Assembly: GCA_964644605.1 (NCBI GenBank)
Contig: CAZXWS010000007.1
Coordinates: 1-32,683, forward strand
Source of the DNA: CAZLAJ01 sp964644605
GTDB taxonomy: Bacteria; Patescibacteriota; Microgenomatia; UBA1406; GWC2-37-13
Length of the DNA stretch: 32,683 nucleotides
Direction: 5' to 3'
Program-made: the position numbers and the translations under genes
In this document: positions 8,854 through 16,692 of the stretch, one piece after another
How positions within the stretch are numbered: position 1 is the stretch's first letter
Layout: each line of letters begins with the position of its first letter
The notes under the pieces: generated by a model
What the model saw: only the letters and a program-made list of their open reading frames with translations
The model's database searches: none
Told to the model about the DNA's origin: nothing

Positions 8854-10587
8854 TTACTTATACGCAATTTTTAATTTAATATTTTTCTCAAAAAAAGGAA
8901 GAAAACCGTTTAATACTGGAAGCACCTCTCGGTTATCGAGTTTGTATGTATCTGCCCCTAATTGATTTTTTACTATCCCGTCTAATGAAGTTACGCGTTT
9001 GCCCTGTACTGCTTTTTCCATAGCTACTTTTGGCGGTTCTTTAACTGATGATGCTTGCGCTTTCAAAACCCCAGAAATCGTGCCATTTTTTTTTGATATT
9101 TTGTCGACACTGTATTGTATGTTTTCCTTTTGGAGTGTAAAACCTGATTGTAAATCTTTTGAGAGAGTTGTTTGAATATACTCTTTGACATCGCTGTCTT
9201 TAAAATAGTATGTTGTTGTCATTGCCCGTGCTTTAATATCTACTGAACTGGCCTCATCACCGACCTGTTTACTATATTTTACTGAATCGAGTGTTACTTG
9301 TGTTAAATCGTCTAATACTTTATCGCTGTTTTCCAAACCCATACGCTTATTCCCGTCAGCGTCACTTTGTGCTTTTTTCATGATATCTGCTTTCAAGTCG
9401 TCTTGATCTTTTTTGCTTACAACTTGCACCGTCTTTTTTGTCCCCCCACTAAAATTATTTTCATTAGTAGCCAAATATAAAATGTCTGATAAATCTTCGA
9501 CTTTAAATCGCTGTCCTTTGCTGATATTCCCTTCAGTACCTAGTACAGCTGCCGTGACAGTTACTTTTGCCTTTCCCGGTTGTTTAGAAAAATCTGTCGC
9601 CATAGAAGCCGATGCAACTTTCACATCACTGTCAAGAACGAATTTTATTCCTGAAGTTTCAATTGTCGTTCCTTTCGTAAATAGTTTTTCATGATCATCA
9701 AGATTAATCATTGTCACTTCGCCTTTTGCTTTATCGCCAACATCTTTTTTTCCTGTTGCTGTTTTAGAACTGTTAAAATCCGCTGAGCGTGTCGAAATAG
9801 ATACTGGCAATAAATCAGCAAAACTTCCAATAGTAGCAGAAACAGGCAAATCTTTTTCTATTTTATTAGAGGGGAAATATAAGGTAAGCTGCGCATTATG
9901 CAAAAAATACTCGTTTAAGTATAGACCTCCGGCAAGCAAGCAAACAAAAATAAATCCAACAATTGGTAGCACTAGTGGGATCTTCATCTTAGATAAAAAT
10001 TTACTTAATTGTAGCCTTTTTTTTGGCGTTTTTTGTACTGCTTCTTCTGCATTCGTCTCAGGCTCCTCCGTGGGAGATCCTTCTATTTGTTCCTCGCCAA
10101 TTGTAAAACCCATCACTTCATTTTTTTCAACAGGTTCTGCTTCTGTAGGTTCATCTTCTGGTAGATTTTTTTCTGTTGGAGTTTGCCCACTCATGTTGGT
10201 TCTGATTTGTTCTTCAAATACACCGCCTAATGCTTCTAACACTTCATCTTCTTTCAGTATTTCAACTCGAGGAAGCTGCACAAACAACTCTTCACTCCAC
10301 CGATGATTAATAATATGTCCCGAAACTTTAGCCGCATCCTCGGAATCATACAGTATTATGCGAGCCGGGAGAAGTATTTCACCTGCAAAATGTTGAATAC
10401 CATTATTCAAATCTTCTACTATGTCATGCGAACGCACTATAATTTTTGAAAATATATTTTTCCCACCTTTAAATACAAAAAGCCCAATATGTTTTTGATC
10501 CATTTCTACTAACACCGCACTTAAAGGCAGTCCATCTCTTTTTTCTAAATATGTGTTTACTGCTTCAAAACACTCAATAAATCCCAA
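8854..10587 (-). CDS. PilM-like / baseplate-J-like membrane protein, 3' portion after in-frame stop
   Basis: The 577 residues comprise: the second half of an actin-like, PilM/FtsA-style domain (about 1-115); an acidic Pro/Glu-rich linker (about 135-190); one membrane segment (203-226); and a large extracellular beta-rich region. The extracellular region resembles proteins annotated as baseplate J/gp47 family in candidate phyla. The first codon here is TTG with no ribosome binding site. The frame is open further upstream, back to a TAA at 10657-10659, and the 22 codons between read like protein. Beyond that TAA lies the ORF 10657-10926 in the same frame. I therefore read both as one gene interrupted by a nonsense codon. 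The sortase ATG follows 4 bp after the stop. Function is unknown; a cell-surface assembly scaffold is a guess. Confidence 0.7.
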   Translation of the reverse strand: MGFIECFEAVNTYLEKRDGLPLSAVLVEMDQKHIGLFVFKGGKNIFSKIIVRSHDIVEDLNNGIQHFAGEILLPARIILYDSEDAAKVSGHIINHRWSEELFVQLPRVEILKEDEVLEALGGVFEEQIRTNMSGQTPTEKNLPEDEPTEAEPVEKNEVMGFTIGEEQIEGSPTEEPETNAEEAVQKTPKKRLQLSKFLSKMKIPLVLPIVGFIFVCLLAGGLYLNEYFLHNAQLTLYFPSNKIEKDLPVSATIGSFADLLPVSISTRSADFNSSKTATGKKDVGDKAKGEVTMINLDDHEKLFTKGTTIETSGIKFVLDSDVKVASASMATDFSKQPGKAKVTVTAAVLGTEGNISKGQRFKVEDLSDILYLATNENNFSGGTKKTVQVVSKKDQDDLKADIMKKAQSDADGNKRMGLENSDKVLDDLTQVTLDSVKYSKQVGDEASSVDIKARAMTTTYYFKDSDVKEYIQTTLSKDLQSGFTLQKENIQYSVDKISKKNGTISGVLKAQASSVKEPPKVAMEKAVQGKRVTSLDGIVKNQLGADTYKLDNREVLPVLNGFLPFFEKNIKLKIAYK

Positions 10588-10656
10588 TGGCTTGAGTTCT
10601 AAATCCTTGACAACATGCTTGATTTTTTCTAAATATTTTTTTTTGATATGTTTCGT

Positions 10657-10926
10657 TTACGCCTCAATAAAGTGTGAATAGACAAAAAAAATTGTTTCTG
10701 TAGGGAGAATTTTATAAGTGGTTTCAAACACGGTAAGTACAGAGTCTATATCTTCAGACATATTTTCCCAACCATTCGAGTATACAAACCGCTGCCGTTC
10801 TTCGATTATTATACCTTCATCTGCTAATGACATTAATAGAACAATACCTTCTGCTTCTTTTAAAAATACTCCCAAGTACTGTTTTTCTTTTTTTGCTGAT
10901 TTTGAAAAAAAAGGAAGTTTCATCAT
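10657..10926 (-). CDS. 5' portion of the same PilM-like gene, ending at an in-frame TAA
   Basis: This 89-residue ORF starts with tandem ATGs 2 bp after the solute-binding protein stop codon. It has the beginning of an actin-like fold: a basic start, a beta-hairpin pattern YLGVFLKEAEGIVLLMS and a strand ending FFVYSHFIEA. It then ends at TAA (10657-10659). Reading on in the same frame gives TKHIKKKYLEKIKHVV and runs seamlessly into the 577-residue ORF. The stop thus splits one domain rather than separating two genes. From memory, related candidate-phyla proteins have a charged residue at this place. Possible causes are a nonsense mutation, a base-call error or stop readthrough. An A9 run lies 12 nt after the stop. 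Confidence 0.65.
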   Translation of the reverse strand: MMKLPFFSKSAKKEKQYLGVFLKEAEGIVLLMSLADEGIIIEERQRFVYSNGWENMSEDIDSVLTVFETTYKILPTETIFFVYSHFIEA

Positions 10927-10928
10927 AG

Positions 10929-12449
10929 TTATTCAACACCATATTGTTTTAATACTTGGTCTATTCCTTGCTTTGCTGTTTTCATCGCTTCATCGTATGC
11001 AGTTCCTTGAGCCGCGGCATTCACAGCATTAGCAAAATATTGCACTACTGCGTCATTTAAACCATTATCAAAAGTTCTGGCCACAACTGGTAGTGAGACA
11101 TATACAGGTGCCTGTTTTATAACAGGTGCTATATATTCATTTTGCGCCAGTTTAGATGCCATGTCAACTCGAGAAAACGGTTCACCGAAAAGTTTAACTT
11201 TTCGTTCGTTTTCATATAGTTTAGACAAACTGTCAGCAGTCGTTAAAAATTTCAAAAACTTCCATGCCTCAAATTGTTCCTTACTGTGTTTATTTACGCC
11301 CTCAACCCAGTAATTCGCAATTGAAATTGGCGGCAACCCAGGGACGGTCGGAACCGATACAACTTTTATCTTAATATCCGGATTCATTTTATTTATTACT
11401 AGAACTTCCCAGGATGGTGCAAGAATCATCGCCACTTTTCCCTGAGCAAATGCATTAACAGAGTTTGGAAGTGAATCATCCCACGATTTACTTTTTCCTT
11501 CTGCAAATTTACGGTAAATTTCCAAGGCCTGCGCAGCTTCTGGAGCATCTAAATTTCTTAAATCAGCTCCATTTTGGACAAGCATAAGCGATAAAATTTC
11601 GGCGAAATGCTCAACATTTGAAGATGTTCCTATAGCTATCGCACCGCTCAATAGATTACCTGAACTGGTTGGAGTAACATTCATTTTTTTTGCGATTGTG
11701 GCAATGTCCTCCCACGTACTTGGGGCTTGGGTAATCCCTATATCCTTTAACATAGTGTCATTGTAAATGAGTACCAGCCCATCGATATATAACGGCAATC
11801 CGTAATAATTAGCACCAATTTTTAAATCAGTTTGATGAACTTTATAAAATGTTTTTTCAAACTCAGCGGTTGCCATTACATTTGAGGGGAGCGGTGCTAA
11901 TACATCCTTTAGTTCATACTTCCATGTGTTATGAAATCTAAAAATATCAGGGCCTTGGCCGTTATTGCTACGTGCTATCAACTTTTCTCTATAACTGTCT
12001 TGAGCAGACATTTTAATGTAATCTATCTTAACGTTCTTATTTTTACTTTGATATTCGTCAATAAGCGGTTGAAATATTTCTTTTTCCTCCCATAACCCCC
12101 AATATGTCAACTTCACAGTTCGTGCTGGTGCAGGAGTAAATATAAACTTTAAAATTATAAATAGAACGACAACAAAAAATAGGATTCCACCGCCAATTAT
12201 GAAGTATTTCATTCTATTTTCTTCAAACATGAGCGGTGCAGGTTCGTTACCAGCAGCTTTTTCGGCTTCAACGATTTCTTCAGGAACAGGGGCCTCAACA
12301 CCGGCCGGCACTTCTTCTATTGTCTGAGTTTCAAATACAGCTGGTGTTTCGGGTTTTAAATTAATGGTGCCTTGGGTAGGATGCTCATTGTCGTAGATAT
12401 TCGTCGGAGCCTGTTGATTTTCCTCTTTATTTTTATTATTATCATCCAT
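10929..12449 (-). CDS. Membrane-anchored extracellular solute-binding protein
   Basis: This 506-residue protein resembles family 1 ABC solute-binding proteins, which usually bind sugars. Residues ~112-506 carry the typical start VKLTYWGLWEEKE, the segment GPDIFRFHNTW and the C-terminal AWKFLKFLTT. It has no lipobox. Instead an uncleaved membrane segment (82-104) follows an ~80-residue acidic, Pro/Glu-rich cytoplasmic tail. No permease or ATPase gene lies nearby, so it may act as a sensor or scavenging receptor, or use a transporter encoded elsewhere. It is the first gene of an operon with the PilM-like gene (2-bp gap) and sortase. The ATG at 12449 is 7 bp from the divergent vanW-family start. 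Confidence 0.88.
   Translation of the reverse strand: MDDNNKNKEENQQAPTNIYDNEHPTQGTINLKPETPAVFETQTIEEVPAGVEAPVPEEIVEAEKAAGNEPAPLMFEENRMKYFIIGGGILFFVVVLFIILKFIFTPAPARTVKLTYWGLWEEKEIFQPLIDEYQSKNKNVKIDYIKMSAQDSYREKLIARSNNGQGPDIFRFHNTWKYELKDVLAPLPSNVMATAEFEKTFYKVHQTDLKIGANYYGLPLYIDGLVLIYNDTMLKDIGITQAPSTWEDIATIAKKMNVTPTSSGNLLSGAIAIGTSSNVEHFAEILSLMLVQNGADLRNLDAPEAAQALEIYRKFAEGKSKSWDDSLPNSVNAFAQGKVAMILAPSWEVLVINKMNPDIKIKVVSVPTVPGLPPISIANYWVEGVNKHSKEQFEAWKFLKFLTTADSLSKLYENERKVKLFGEPFSRVDMASKLAQNEYIAPVIKQAPVYVSLPVVARTFDNGLNDAVVQYFANAVNAAAQGTAYDEAMKTAKQGIDQVLKQYGVE
12414..12442 (+). promoter_or_regulatory. Putative promoter of the VanW-family gene
   Basis: TTGATT (12414-12419), a 17-bp spacer and TATTAT (12437-12442) lie inside the first codons of the divergent binding-protein gene. 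The -10 ends 14 nt before the ATG at 12457, so the leader would be ~7 nt. Confidence 0.5.
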
Positions 12450-12456
12450 ATCAATT

Positions 12457-12465
12457 ATGATACCA
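12457..12465 (-). promoter_or_regulatory. Extended -10 of the solute-binding-protein operon, inside the VanW start codons
   Basis: On the minus strand TGG-TATCAT (12465-12457) is an extended -10 ending 7 nt before the ATG at 12449, predicting a leaderless message. No clear -35 is seen. The box coincides with the first three codons of the divergent VanW-family gene. Confidence 0.5.
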
Positions 12466-13869
12466 AAACGCGCAAAAAAAGACAGTAAGCTTTTCTATGT
12501 ATCACTTCTAGTCGTACTCTTCTTGTTTATTATTGGTTCTGCACTTGTCACTTACTATTTAGATCAGGAAAAACAGATAGGAACCTCTATTTATCCAAAT
12601 GTTTTTATTGATAGCAATAATGTGGGAAATCTTTCAAAAGTACAGGCAAGTAAATTTTTTTTAGAACGTGAGAATACATTGAAAAATATCCACTTAGATA
12701 TTATGTATAAAGACCAGCAAATAGCCACCCTTTCCGCGCAAAAATTAAATTTACACTCCACTAGTAAAGAGCAAATAGATCGAGCCTATTTAATCGGTCG
12801 TTCACAACATATTCCTTCTCGTATATTCCAAAAGATTGTCACAATTTTTAAACTGAGAAAATATCACTTTTATACGACAATTGAATATGACAAAGGGACA
12901 GTAAAAGAATATGTGAACAGCTTGGAAGATCAATATAATAAACCCGCAAAGAATGCTCTTTTTACGTTCGAAAATGGGCGGGTATCTACGTTTCGTGTTG
13001 ATGAAGAGGGTTTAAAAATAAATTCAGATAAATTTACTCTCGATATAGACCGTACGATTTCTTTAATGCAGAAAAGGCCTCAATCAGTTGTAATTATATT
13101 GACCGATTCACCGGTCAAACCAGAAATAACACTCAACGAAGCGAACAAGTTTGGAATCGAAGATTTGATCGGCGAGGGTCAATCCAATTACACTCACTCC
13201 ATTCCAGAACGTGTATATAATGTTTCACTTGCAGCATCAAAATTTAACGGTGTTATTATCGAAAAAGGCAAAGTTTTATCTTTTAACGACATAGTTGGCG
13301 ATATATCGTCATCAACAGGTTATAAACCGGCATATGTAATTAAAAACGGCAGAACAGTACTGGGTGACGGTGGTGGTGTTTGCCAAGTTTCAACCACATT
13401 ATTTCGCGCAGCTCTCAACACAGGTTTACCAATACTAGAACGCACCGCACATGCTTATCGTGTAGGATACTATGAAAATGATGCAAAACCAGGGCTTGAT
13501 GCGACAGTATTCGGTCCGTATGTTGATTTAAAAATTAAAAATGATACTCCGGCAGCCATACTGTTAGAAGTAGAAAATGACGAAGAAAATAAAATATTGA
13601 AATTCAAAATATATGGAAAAAAAGACGGTCGTACCGCAGAAGTCTCACCCATCAGAATAACAGATGAGCAATCAGCCCCACCGCCAGTATATCAAGATGA
13701 TCCGACTTTAAAAAAAGGTGTAGTAAAACAAGTAGACTTTGCTGCGTCAGGAGCTAAATCAACATTTACCTATAAAATTCATCGCGCTGATAAATCTACT
13801 GAAGAAAAAACTTTTGTGTCTGTATATCGTCCGTGGGCAGCCGTATACCTCGTCGGCCAAGCAGATTAA
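12457..13869 (+). CDS. VanW family protein
   Basis: This 470-residue protein is anchored by one N-terminal membrane segment (about 12-35), with the rest outside the cell. The middle region (about 50-220) looks like the repeated alpha/beta domain found before VanW in YoaR-type proteins (putative peptidoglycan-binding, PG_binding_4). The VanW domain follows at about 250-375, with the conserved runs VLSFNDIVG, GDGGGVCQVSTTLFRAAL and RTAHAYRVGYY. The last ~70 residues, including VKQVDFAASGAKSTF, resemble a G5-like beta domain. VanW occurs in some vancomycin-resistance clusters, but its biochemical role is unknown, and no other van gene is present here. An envelope role is inferred from the neighbours. 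It converges on the acyltransferase gene with a 7-bp gap. Confidence 0.92.
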   Translation: MIPKRAKKDSKLFYVSLLVVLFLFIIGSALVTYYLDQEKQIGTSIYPNVFIDSNNVGNLSKVQASKFFLERENTLKNIHLDIMYKDQQIATLSAQKLNLHSTSKEQIDRAYLIGRSQHIPSRIFQKIVTIFKLRKYHFYTTIEYDKGTVKEYVNSLEDQYNKPAKNALFTFENGRVSTFRVDEEGLKINSDKFTLDIDRTISLMQKRPQSVVIILTDSPVKPEITLNEANKFGIEDLIGEGQSNYTHSIPERVYNVSLAASKFNGVIIEKGKVLSFNDIVGDISSSTGYKPAYVIKNGRTVLGDGGGVCQVSTTLFRAALNTGLPILERTAHAYRVGYYENDAKPGLDATVFGPYVDLKIKNDTPAAILLEVENDEENKILKFKIYGKKDGRTAEVSPIRITDEQSAPPPVYQDDPTLKKGVVKQVDFAASGAKSTFTYKIHRADKSTEEKTFVSVYRPWAAVYLVGQAD

Positions 13870-13876
13870 TTCTTTT

Positions 13877-14482
13877 TTATCGAAACCAAGCAGCGCGACC
13901 TACAGTATAGTGTAAATCTTTATTTTTTCTTTCTCCAATTACTTTAGCAGGGACTCCTCCCACAATTGCATACTCAGGTACATCTTTTGTAACCACAGCA
14001 CCTGCCGCTACTACCGCTCCTTTACCAATTTTCACACCAGGCAGAATAATTGCGCGCGGTCCTATAAATACATAATCCTCAATGATAACCGGTTCTGTAA
14101 TAACCGACTCTGCTGCAGCAAAATGTTCCGCTTCCATGTTATGTTCAGAGTTATATATCATCACTTCACTCGCGATATCAACATGATTACCAATAGTTAA
14201 GGGTGCTCTACCATCGAGTACTGTTCCTTCTCCGATAATTGTGTCATTACCAATAGTTATATTTTGAGGTTTGTAAAAACGAGTACCCATGTGAAGAGTT
14301 GTACCCTTCCCAATTTTTACTCCTCCGAGTCTATAAATAAATCTTCGCCAATGATGAAAAGGGATATTGCCTGTCAAATGAAGTTTATATACTGCCAATT
14401 CACTTACGATTGTTGCGAGACGAATACCAATTTTTGATACAACTTCAGCAGAATTTAATTTCCTTCCAGTTTTATCTTTCAT
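13877..14482 (-). CDS. Hexapeptide-repeat acyltransferase (WcaF/Maa-like)
   Basis: This is a 201-residue left-handed beta-helix acyltransferase that probably transfers an acetyl group from acetyl-CoA to a sugar of surface polysaccharide. Imperfect hexapeptide repeats run from about residue 55 to 185, for example VKIGKGTTL, ITIGNDTIIGEGTVLDG, VFIGPRAIILPGVKIGKGAVV and the standard end YAIVGGVPAKVIG. The likely catalytic His lies in NSEHNM. A helical N-terminus with HHWRRFIYRLGG precedes the repeats, as in WcaF/NodL-type enzymes. The ATG at 14482 follows a palindromic promoter region. The acceptor sugar cannot be identified. Confidence 0.9.
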   Translation of the reverse strand: MKDKTGRKLNSAEVVSKIGIRLATIVSELAVYKLHLTGNIPFHHWRRFIYRLGGVKIGKGTTLHMGTRFYKPQNITIGNDTIIGEGTVLDGRAPLTIGNHVDIASEVMIYNSEHNMEAEHFAAAESVITEPVIIEDYVFIGPRAIILPGVKIGKGAVVAAGAVVTKDVPEYAIVGGVPAKVIGERKNKDLHYTVGRAAWFR

Positions 14483-14486
14483 ACAA

Positions 14487-14520
14487 TTACTATATAGTAA
14501 TTTTAGATATTATTGCTCAA
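14487..14520 (-). promoter_or_regulatory. Putative acyltransferase promoter overlapping a 14-bp palindrome
   Basis: On the minus strand, TTGAGC (14520-14515), an 18-bp spacer and TATATA (14496-14491) precede the ATG at 14482 by 8 nt. The -10 lies within the perfect palindrome TTACTATATAGTAA (14487-14500), a possible operator. The -35 lies in the last codons of the cyclophilin gene. Confidence 0.5.
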
Positions 14521-15214
14521 CAATCTCAATACTCTTTACCGTCACAGGCGTAACCGGTTTCGAGTGCTCCCCCATCGCACTTGCTTCAACTGGTGCCTCA
14601 GCAACTTTATCCACTACATCTAGTCCTTCACTCACCTTTCCAAAGATTACATAATTTTTTTGTAAAGGATAATCCTTATGCATGATAAAAATCTGGCTCC
14701 CGTTGGTATTTGGGCCAGCATTGGCCATGGCAATAGTTCCTCGTGTATACTCACCCTGAAAAGGTTCATCGTTAAATCGATAGCCAGGTCCTCCTGTCCC
14801 GTCGCCTTTGGGATCACCGCCTTGAATCATAAAATCTTTTATAACTCTGTGAAAAATTGTGTTGTTATAAAATCCTTTACGCGCAAGAAACACAAAATTA
14901 TTCACAGTAATCGGTGTTGCTTTTGCATTAAGTACTAACGTAATGTCTCCTTCGGTTGTATGCATTACTGCCTGATAACTTTTATTTTGATCAATTTGCA
15001 TTGTTGGCAGGTTTGATTTGGTGTTTTGTTGTGTGTCCATAGTATTATTTTGAGAAACAGATGGTTCATTGTGCTTTTTTGTAAATTCTAATGTAACAGA
15101 TGAGCCTTCTGAAGGTTTACTTTGATTATTTTTACTAGTTTGATTCATAAATGCATACCCTATAAATAAAACAAAAACGACTAAGCCCAGAGCAATAAGT
15201 ATATTTTTATTCAT
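14510..15214 (-). CDS. Membrane-anchored cyclophilin-type peptidyl-prolyl isomerase
   Basis: This 234-residue protein has one N-terminal membrane segment (about 3-22), a Ser/Asn/Gln-rich linker (to ~75) and a cyclophilin domain (about 82-232). It would catalyse proline cis-trans isomerisation in exported proteins outside the membrane. Conserved active-site segments are FHRVIKDFMIQGGDP, with the catalytic Arg, then GTIAMANAGPNTNGSQIFI and the Phe in VIFGKVSEG. I chose the ATG at 15214 because the signal-anchor begins there; a TTG at 15259 would add 15 unlikely residues. A predicted leaderless promoter lies right before this ATG. It may serve folding of the surface proteins encoded in this window. 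Confidence 0.93.
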   Translation of the reverse strand: MNKNILIALGLVVFVLFIGYAFMNQTSKNNQSKPSEGSSVTLEFTKKHNEPSVSQNNTMDTQQNTKSNLPTMQIDQNKSYQAVMHTTEGDITLVLNAKATPITVNNFVFLARKGFYNNTIFHRVIKDFMIQGGDPKGDGTGGPGYRFNDEPFQGEYTRGTIAMANAGPNTNGSQIFIMHKDYPLQKNYVIFGKVSEGLDVVDKVAEAPVEASAMGEHSKPVTPVTVKSIEIVEQ

Positions 15215-15220
15215 GGGTAC

Positions 15221-15229
15221 ATGATAGCA
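15221..15229 (-). promoter_or_regulatory. Extended -10, predicted leaderless promoter of the cyclophilin gene
   Basis: On the minus strand TGC-TATCAT (15229-15221) ends 6 nt before the ATG at 15214, so transcription would begin at about the start codon. No good -35 is present. It supports the choice of the ATG at 15214 as start. Confidence 0.5.
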
Positions 15230-15242
15230 GATTCGAACTCGC

Positions 15243-15272
15243 TTGAAAAGTGCAATCAATTTCCTGTAAAAT
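15243..15272 (+). promoter_or_regulatory. Putative promoter of the DnaQ/GIY-YIG gene
   Basis: TTGAAA (15243-15248), an 18-bp spacer and TAAAAT (15267-15272) lie in the 77-bp divergent gap. The predicted leader is about 13 nt. A second -10-like TATAAA lies at 15278-15283. Confidence 0.5.
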
Positions 15273-15291
15273 GAGTGTATAAAGTCTTCGT

Positions 15292-16692
15292 ATGGATCTT
15301 AATAAACTCGCTTTTGTTGATATTGAAACTACCGGTGCCCGACCACACTATGACCGCATCATTGAAGTGGGTATTCTTCGCGTGGAAAACGATTCTATTG
15401 TATCGCAATATCAATCACTTATTAACCCTCACGCCTACGTGTCTCCATTTATTGAACAAATGACTGGAATTAACGCAGCAGAACTAGAAACTGCACCTTC
15501 TTTTGAAGATGTATCGTATAAAATACTAGAACTGATTGAGGGATGCGTATTTGTAGCTCATAATGCCCGATTTGATTTTAGTTTTCTCAAAAATGAGTAT
15601 AAAAATCTTGGAATCCAATTTTCACCAAAACAATTATGCTCTGTAAAATTGTCTCGTAATCTTTTTCCTCAATACAGCCGTCATAATCTCGACAGCATTA
15701 TCGAACGATTTAATATCTCGTGTGAAAACAGGCATCGAGCTCTTGGGGATGCCCAGGTGGTTTGGAAATTTTATAAAAAATTGTCTACATTATTCTCTCA
15801 TGAAACTATTACTAGTACCATTCGATCACTAATTAAGCAACCTGCACTCCCCGCACATTTACCTCCTGGCATTATGGATTCTCTACCAGAAGGTGCTGGA
15901 GTATACATATTTTATGGCGATGAAGATATCCCTTTATATATAGGCAAAAGTATTAATATTAGAGAAAGAGTACTTTCTCATTTCAACGCTGACCACAGTT
16001 CTTCAAAAGAAATGAGCATCACACAACAGATTAAAAATGTTGAAATTATTACTACAGCAGGTGAACTGGGAGCTCTTTTGCTGGAGTCCAGTCTTATTAA
16101 AAAAATGCAGCCGTTATATAACCACGCACTTCGGAATAGTCATCAGTTATATATACTGAAACAATCTACTACTAGCCACAACTATCATACTCTTAATCTT
16201 GAAGCTGTAAATACAATTACACCTGATTTAGTTCCCGATATCTGTGGTGTTTTTCGATCAAAAAAACAGGCAAAAGATTTTATAAGTAAAATTGCGAAAG
16301 AATATCAGTTATGTGAAAAACTACTAGGCATAGATACTACTTCAGCATCCTGTTTTAGTCATAAACTCGGGATATGTAAAGGTGCGTGTGTCGGAAAAGA
16401 AAAGCCCCTTGCATATAACATTCGCTTTATCGAGGCGATCAGCGCGACAAAAATTAAACGTTGGCCTTTTGAAGGAAGTATTTCGGTGTGTGAGTATAAC
16501 CAAGAAACAGGAAAAGAGCAGGAATTCTTGCTCAATAACTGGTGTTTAGTAGATGATAATTCTAGTTATACGTTTGATTACGATACGTACAAAATTCTAT
16601 TACGGTACATCTTTAACAATAAAAACACTGCTCGGATTAAAAATATCAAATCCGAAAACATAGCACAGTACGATTACGAGTCTTCGCTATAA
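15292..16692 (+). CDS. DnaQ-like exonuclease fused to a UvrC-type GIY-YIG nuclease domain
   Basis: This 466-residue protein joins two nucleases. Residues ~5-170 are a DEDDh 3'-5' exonuclease: DIETTG (ExoI), HNARFDFSFL (ExoII) and HRALGDA (ExoIII with His and Asp). Residues ~200-285 are a GIY-YIG domain with GVYIFYG, PLYIGKSINIRERVLSHF and a downstream catalytic Glu in GALLLESSLIKKMQP, as in UvrC and Cho. A segment with CFSHKLGICKGACVGKE resembles the Cys-containing stretch of UvrC/Cho. This DnaQ plus GIY-YIG order is known in several bacterial groups and is thought to serve DNA repair. UvrBC-binding and HhH domains are not evident. Its 3' end overlaps the next convergent gene by 19 bp. Confidence 0.9.
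   Translation: MDLNKLAFVDIETTGARPHYDRIIEVGILRVENDSIVSQYQSLINPHAYVSPFIEQMTGINAAELETAPSFEDVSYKILELIEGCVFVAHNARFDFSFLKNEYKNLGIQFSPKQLCSVKLSRNLFPQYSRHNLDSIIERFNISCENRHRALGDAQVVWKFYKKLSTLFSHETITSTIRSLIKQPALPAHLPPGIMDSLPEGAGVYIFYGDEDIPLYIGKSINIRERVLSHFNADHSSSKEMSITQQIKNVEIITTAGELGALLLESSLIKKMQPLYNHALRNSHQLYILKQSTTSHNYHTLNLEAVNTITPDLVPDICGVFRSKKQAKDFISKIAKEYQLCEKLLGIDTTSASCFSHKLGICKGACVGKEKPLAYNIRFIEAISATKIKRWPFEGSISVCEYNQETGKEQEFLLNNWCLVDDNSSYTFDYDTYKILLRYIFNNKNTARIKNIKSENIAQYDYESSL

Noticed and set aside
8850..8867. Earlier TTG start for the sortase
   Set aside because: It overlaps the upstream gene and has no ribosome binding site. The ATG at 8849 sits 4 bp after the upstream stop.
10657..10659. 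Recoded stop codon as evidence of an alternative genetic code
   Set aside because: TAA ends many other genes here, including the binding protein and VanW genes. TGA is also a stop in the ATGA overlaps, so the standard code holds.
15215..15259. Earlier TTG start for the cyclophilin
   Set aside because: It adds residues before a typical signal-anchor and crosses the predicted promoter.
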